From: Polytrichum commune
Lineage: Eukaryota > Streptophyta > Polytrichopsida > Polytrichales > Polytrichaceae
Reading direction: 5' to 3'
NCBI GenBank assembly: GCA_950295325.1
Contig: OX485804.1
Coordinates: forward strand, 5,270,001 to 5,334,000
Length of the DNA stretch: 64,000 nt
Positions 62,400-64,000 of this stretch are shown one piece after another. The notes below the pieces were generated by a model. The model made no database searches, was not told where the DNA came from, and was given only the letters and a program-made list of their open reading frames with translations. The translations under genes were made by a program, and so were the position numbers. The stretch's first letter is position 1; each line of letters starts with the position of its first letter.

Positions 62400-63615
62400 T
62401 TCAAAGTGTTCACCTTTGAAAGGAGGCAATATTCTTTGAGGGCTCCTCTAATTCTTATACTGCCCGTTTTGAGATTACATATAGACTTAGAATAACTCAA
62501 ACAAAGCAACACCATAATTCACCCCGGTGGCAACATTGGAGTCGCCTTTTTTTCCTTTCTGATAGCCTTCTACAATATTTCACATCGCAATGGCTTAGTT
62601 GCAGAGACCTAGAAACACAGGATTGTGAGTTACTGATGAGGCTATCTATAATTTAGAGTAACTTGAAGAGACTGTTGAAAGAATCAACATGCAGTACCAA
62701 GTCCATTTCACCTTGCTCACTGTCTTCCCTGATATGGTGACGACCACTAAATTATGTAATGTTACTGGGTCAGCGCCTTATTTGTGAAGAATTGGTCACA
62801 CAATGAATAATGCATGTCAATAAATGACAGCTTGACAGAAACTATCAAACTACCGAACTTCTCTCAATGCCTCGCTGCTTCCTCTAGCATGAAATTAGCA
62901 TCAGATTTCAGTGATTCTTAACAGATTGAAAGATGCTATCAAATTCTTGGGATTGAGTGCAGCTGTGTAAATGGCATTGATTCTAACCCCCTACCATATT
63001 GCAATTATGTTACTGGCAAAGCTTCAAGAAATTGATGAGCAAAAAATCATCCTCCATTTTCAACCTTCAGTCGATGTGTTGGTGCCGGTGCTTGGTTTCT
63101 CATATTTTGGGCGACAGTCGAGTGTTTGCAAGTAAATCGGTGATTGCATCTCTAACAGTCTGGACACCTGTTAGACAAGAGGACAAATTAGTCAAAGATT
63201 TGGGCCAAGGACCCAAATGTGATGTACCCATTAGGAAAACCGATCAGAGAGCCCTACACCAAAAGGTCACAGTAGCCTGCGGAAGAAGAAGAGGCTCTTC
63301 CCAATCCGAGGCCCCACCCAATCATAGAGGGGGTATCTGAGTAAACCGGATGTCTTTCAACCAATACCGGTGTGTCATAGCCACCATCCAAGGTGTTGAC
63401 CTTTGAAAGGAGACAATAATCTTCAATGGTCCTCTAATTCTCGTGATGATTGTTTTGTGATTACATATAAGCTTAGATGAACTCGTAGATGAAGCAACAT
63501 CAAAATTTACGTCGGTGGTAACATCGAATCATCTTTCTTTCATTCTTCTTGGGACAAGCAATCATAGAGCCCTTCATCAATAGGTGATAGTATACTGCAG
63601 GCGAAGAGGCTCTTC
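62400..63615. repeat. Diverged ~1-kb direct duplication of probable retroelement sequence
   Basis: The block at 62400-62560 (ACCTTTGAAAGGAGGCAATA, GAGATTACATATA, GGTGGCAACAT) recurs at 63388-63551. A second phrase (AGAGCCCT.CA.CAA.AGGT, GAAGAGGCTCTTC) recurs at 63247-63300 and 63567-63616. Reading frames are broken, so no protein is claimed. Confidence 0.55.
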
Positions 63616-63694
63616 ATTTATGCTTGTTTCCATAGGAAGCGATTATATCTATCTCTTTATCTAGGAGAAGCAAATGTGTCAATGCCAAACTTAC

Positions 63695-63848
63695 CGCACG
63701 ACGGAAGGCAAACATCTCCTCTCGTCCTGAATGGATGGATTGGAGACCGATCCTCTCAGTCCGTGTGGAGCCTACTGGAGCTACACCACCTTGCACTGTT
63801 ACATCTCTGCGTAATCGGCTGCCTTCTGCTTCAGTTTCAAACTGTAAG
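63695..63848 (-). CDS. Possible exon of an unidentified gene leaving the right edge
   Basis: A minus-strand exon-like segment with acceptor CTGCAG (exon from 63848; an alternative CTTACAG gives 63841) and donor GTAAG after 63695. It reads FETEAEGSRLRRDVTVQGG then STRTERIGLQSIHSGREE and MFAFRRA. The frame is open and the composition coding-like. Upstream exons would lie beyond 64000. I do not recognise the family; a link to the 61950-62062 segment is suggested only by matching phase. Confidence 0.4.
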
Positions 63849-63932
63849 CTGCAGATTGAGGAAAAAGTATGATCAATCAAATGATGTATTAATACAGTTT
63901 CAAACTCACCACTACAAGTCAAATGGTGCATA

Positions 63933-64000
63933 TAAGAGCATCTCCACTTATGGAGCCAAAAACAGACCTCTGCAATTGGCTTTTTTTTGTTCTTTTCAAG
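63933..64000. mobile_element. Edge of a foldback element cut by the window end
   Basis: TAAGAGCATCTCCACTTATGG at 63933 onward, then GAGCCAAAAACAGACC, resembles the left arm of the foldback in PHOT intron 21 (32797). Only the first ~68 bp is in view. Confidence 0.5.

Overview
The window is nuclear DNA of a land plant. It carries a complete phototropin gene (LOV1-LOV2-AGC kinase), a plant-type DNA ligase 1 and a WDR74/NSA1-type WD40 gene. All three are intron-rich with GT-AG introns of about 0.1-1.9 kb, and telomere-type TTTAGGG motifs lie in early introns. The background is AT-rich and full of transposon debris. I cannot fix the species; a seed-free lineage is only a guess from the gene structures and the sparse, repeat-rich layout.

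Layout. 0-10 kb is retrotransposon debris: an unidentified ORF, a 164-bp direct duplication, a retroelement-like ORF split by a complete solo LTR with a perfect 5-bp target duplication, a stop-ridden Ty3/gypsy RNase H-integrase remnant, and a 1.8-kb LTR-like block. 10.5-15.3 kb (+) is the WDR74 homologue (12 coding exons, 446 aa). 16.5-18.6 kb is a block of TIR and foldback elements. 19.5-29.6 kb (+) is LIG1 (18 coding exons from the internal ATG, 715 aa), with a duplicated MITE-bearing first intron and a long near-perfect hairpin in a later intron. 32.1-48.6 kb (-) is the phototropin (22 coding exons, 951 aa), convergent with LIG1. Its introns hold four copies of one small hAT-like element, a foldback element and a tandem duplication. 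49.9-50.9 kb (-) is an unidentified gene or pseudogene with an apparent frameshift, next to a four-unit ~230-bp tandem array. 52-64 kb is mostly gene-poor and repeat-rich, with a PIF/Harbinger-like element, a tRNA-derived SINE candidate, another hAT-like MITE and two possible exons of an unidentified gene leaving the right edge.

The three host genes are not functionally linked: ribosome assembly, DNA replication/repair, and blue-light sensing. What unites the window is its small non-autonomous elements. The best defined is a ~215-225-bp family with ends of the form CAGTG..CGGGGAGA and 8-bp target duplications. Six near-complete copies and one partial copy lie in 64 kb, four of them inside phototropin introns. 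No transposase gene was found for any of these families. All exon models were built by reading frames and splice sites by hand, without transcript evidence.
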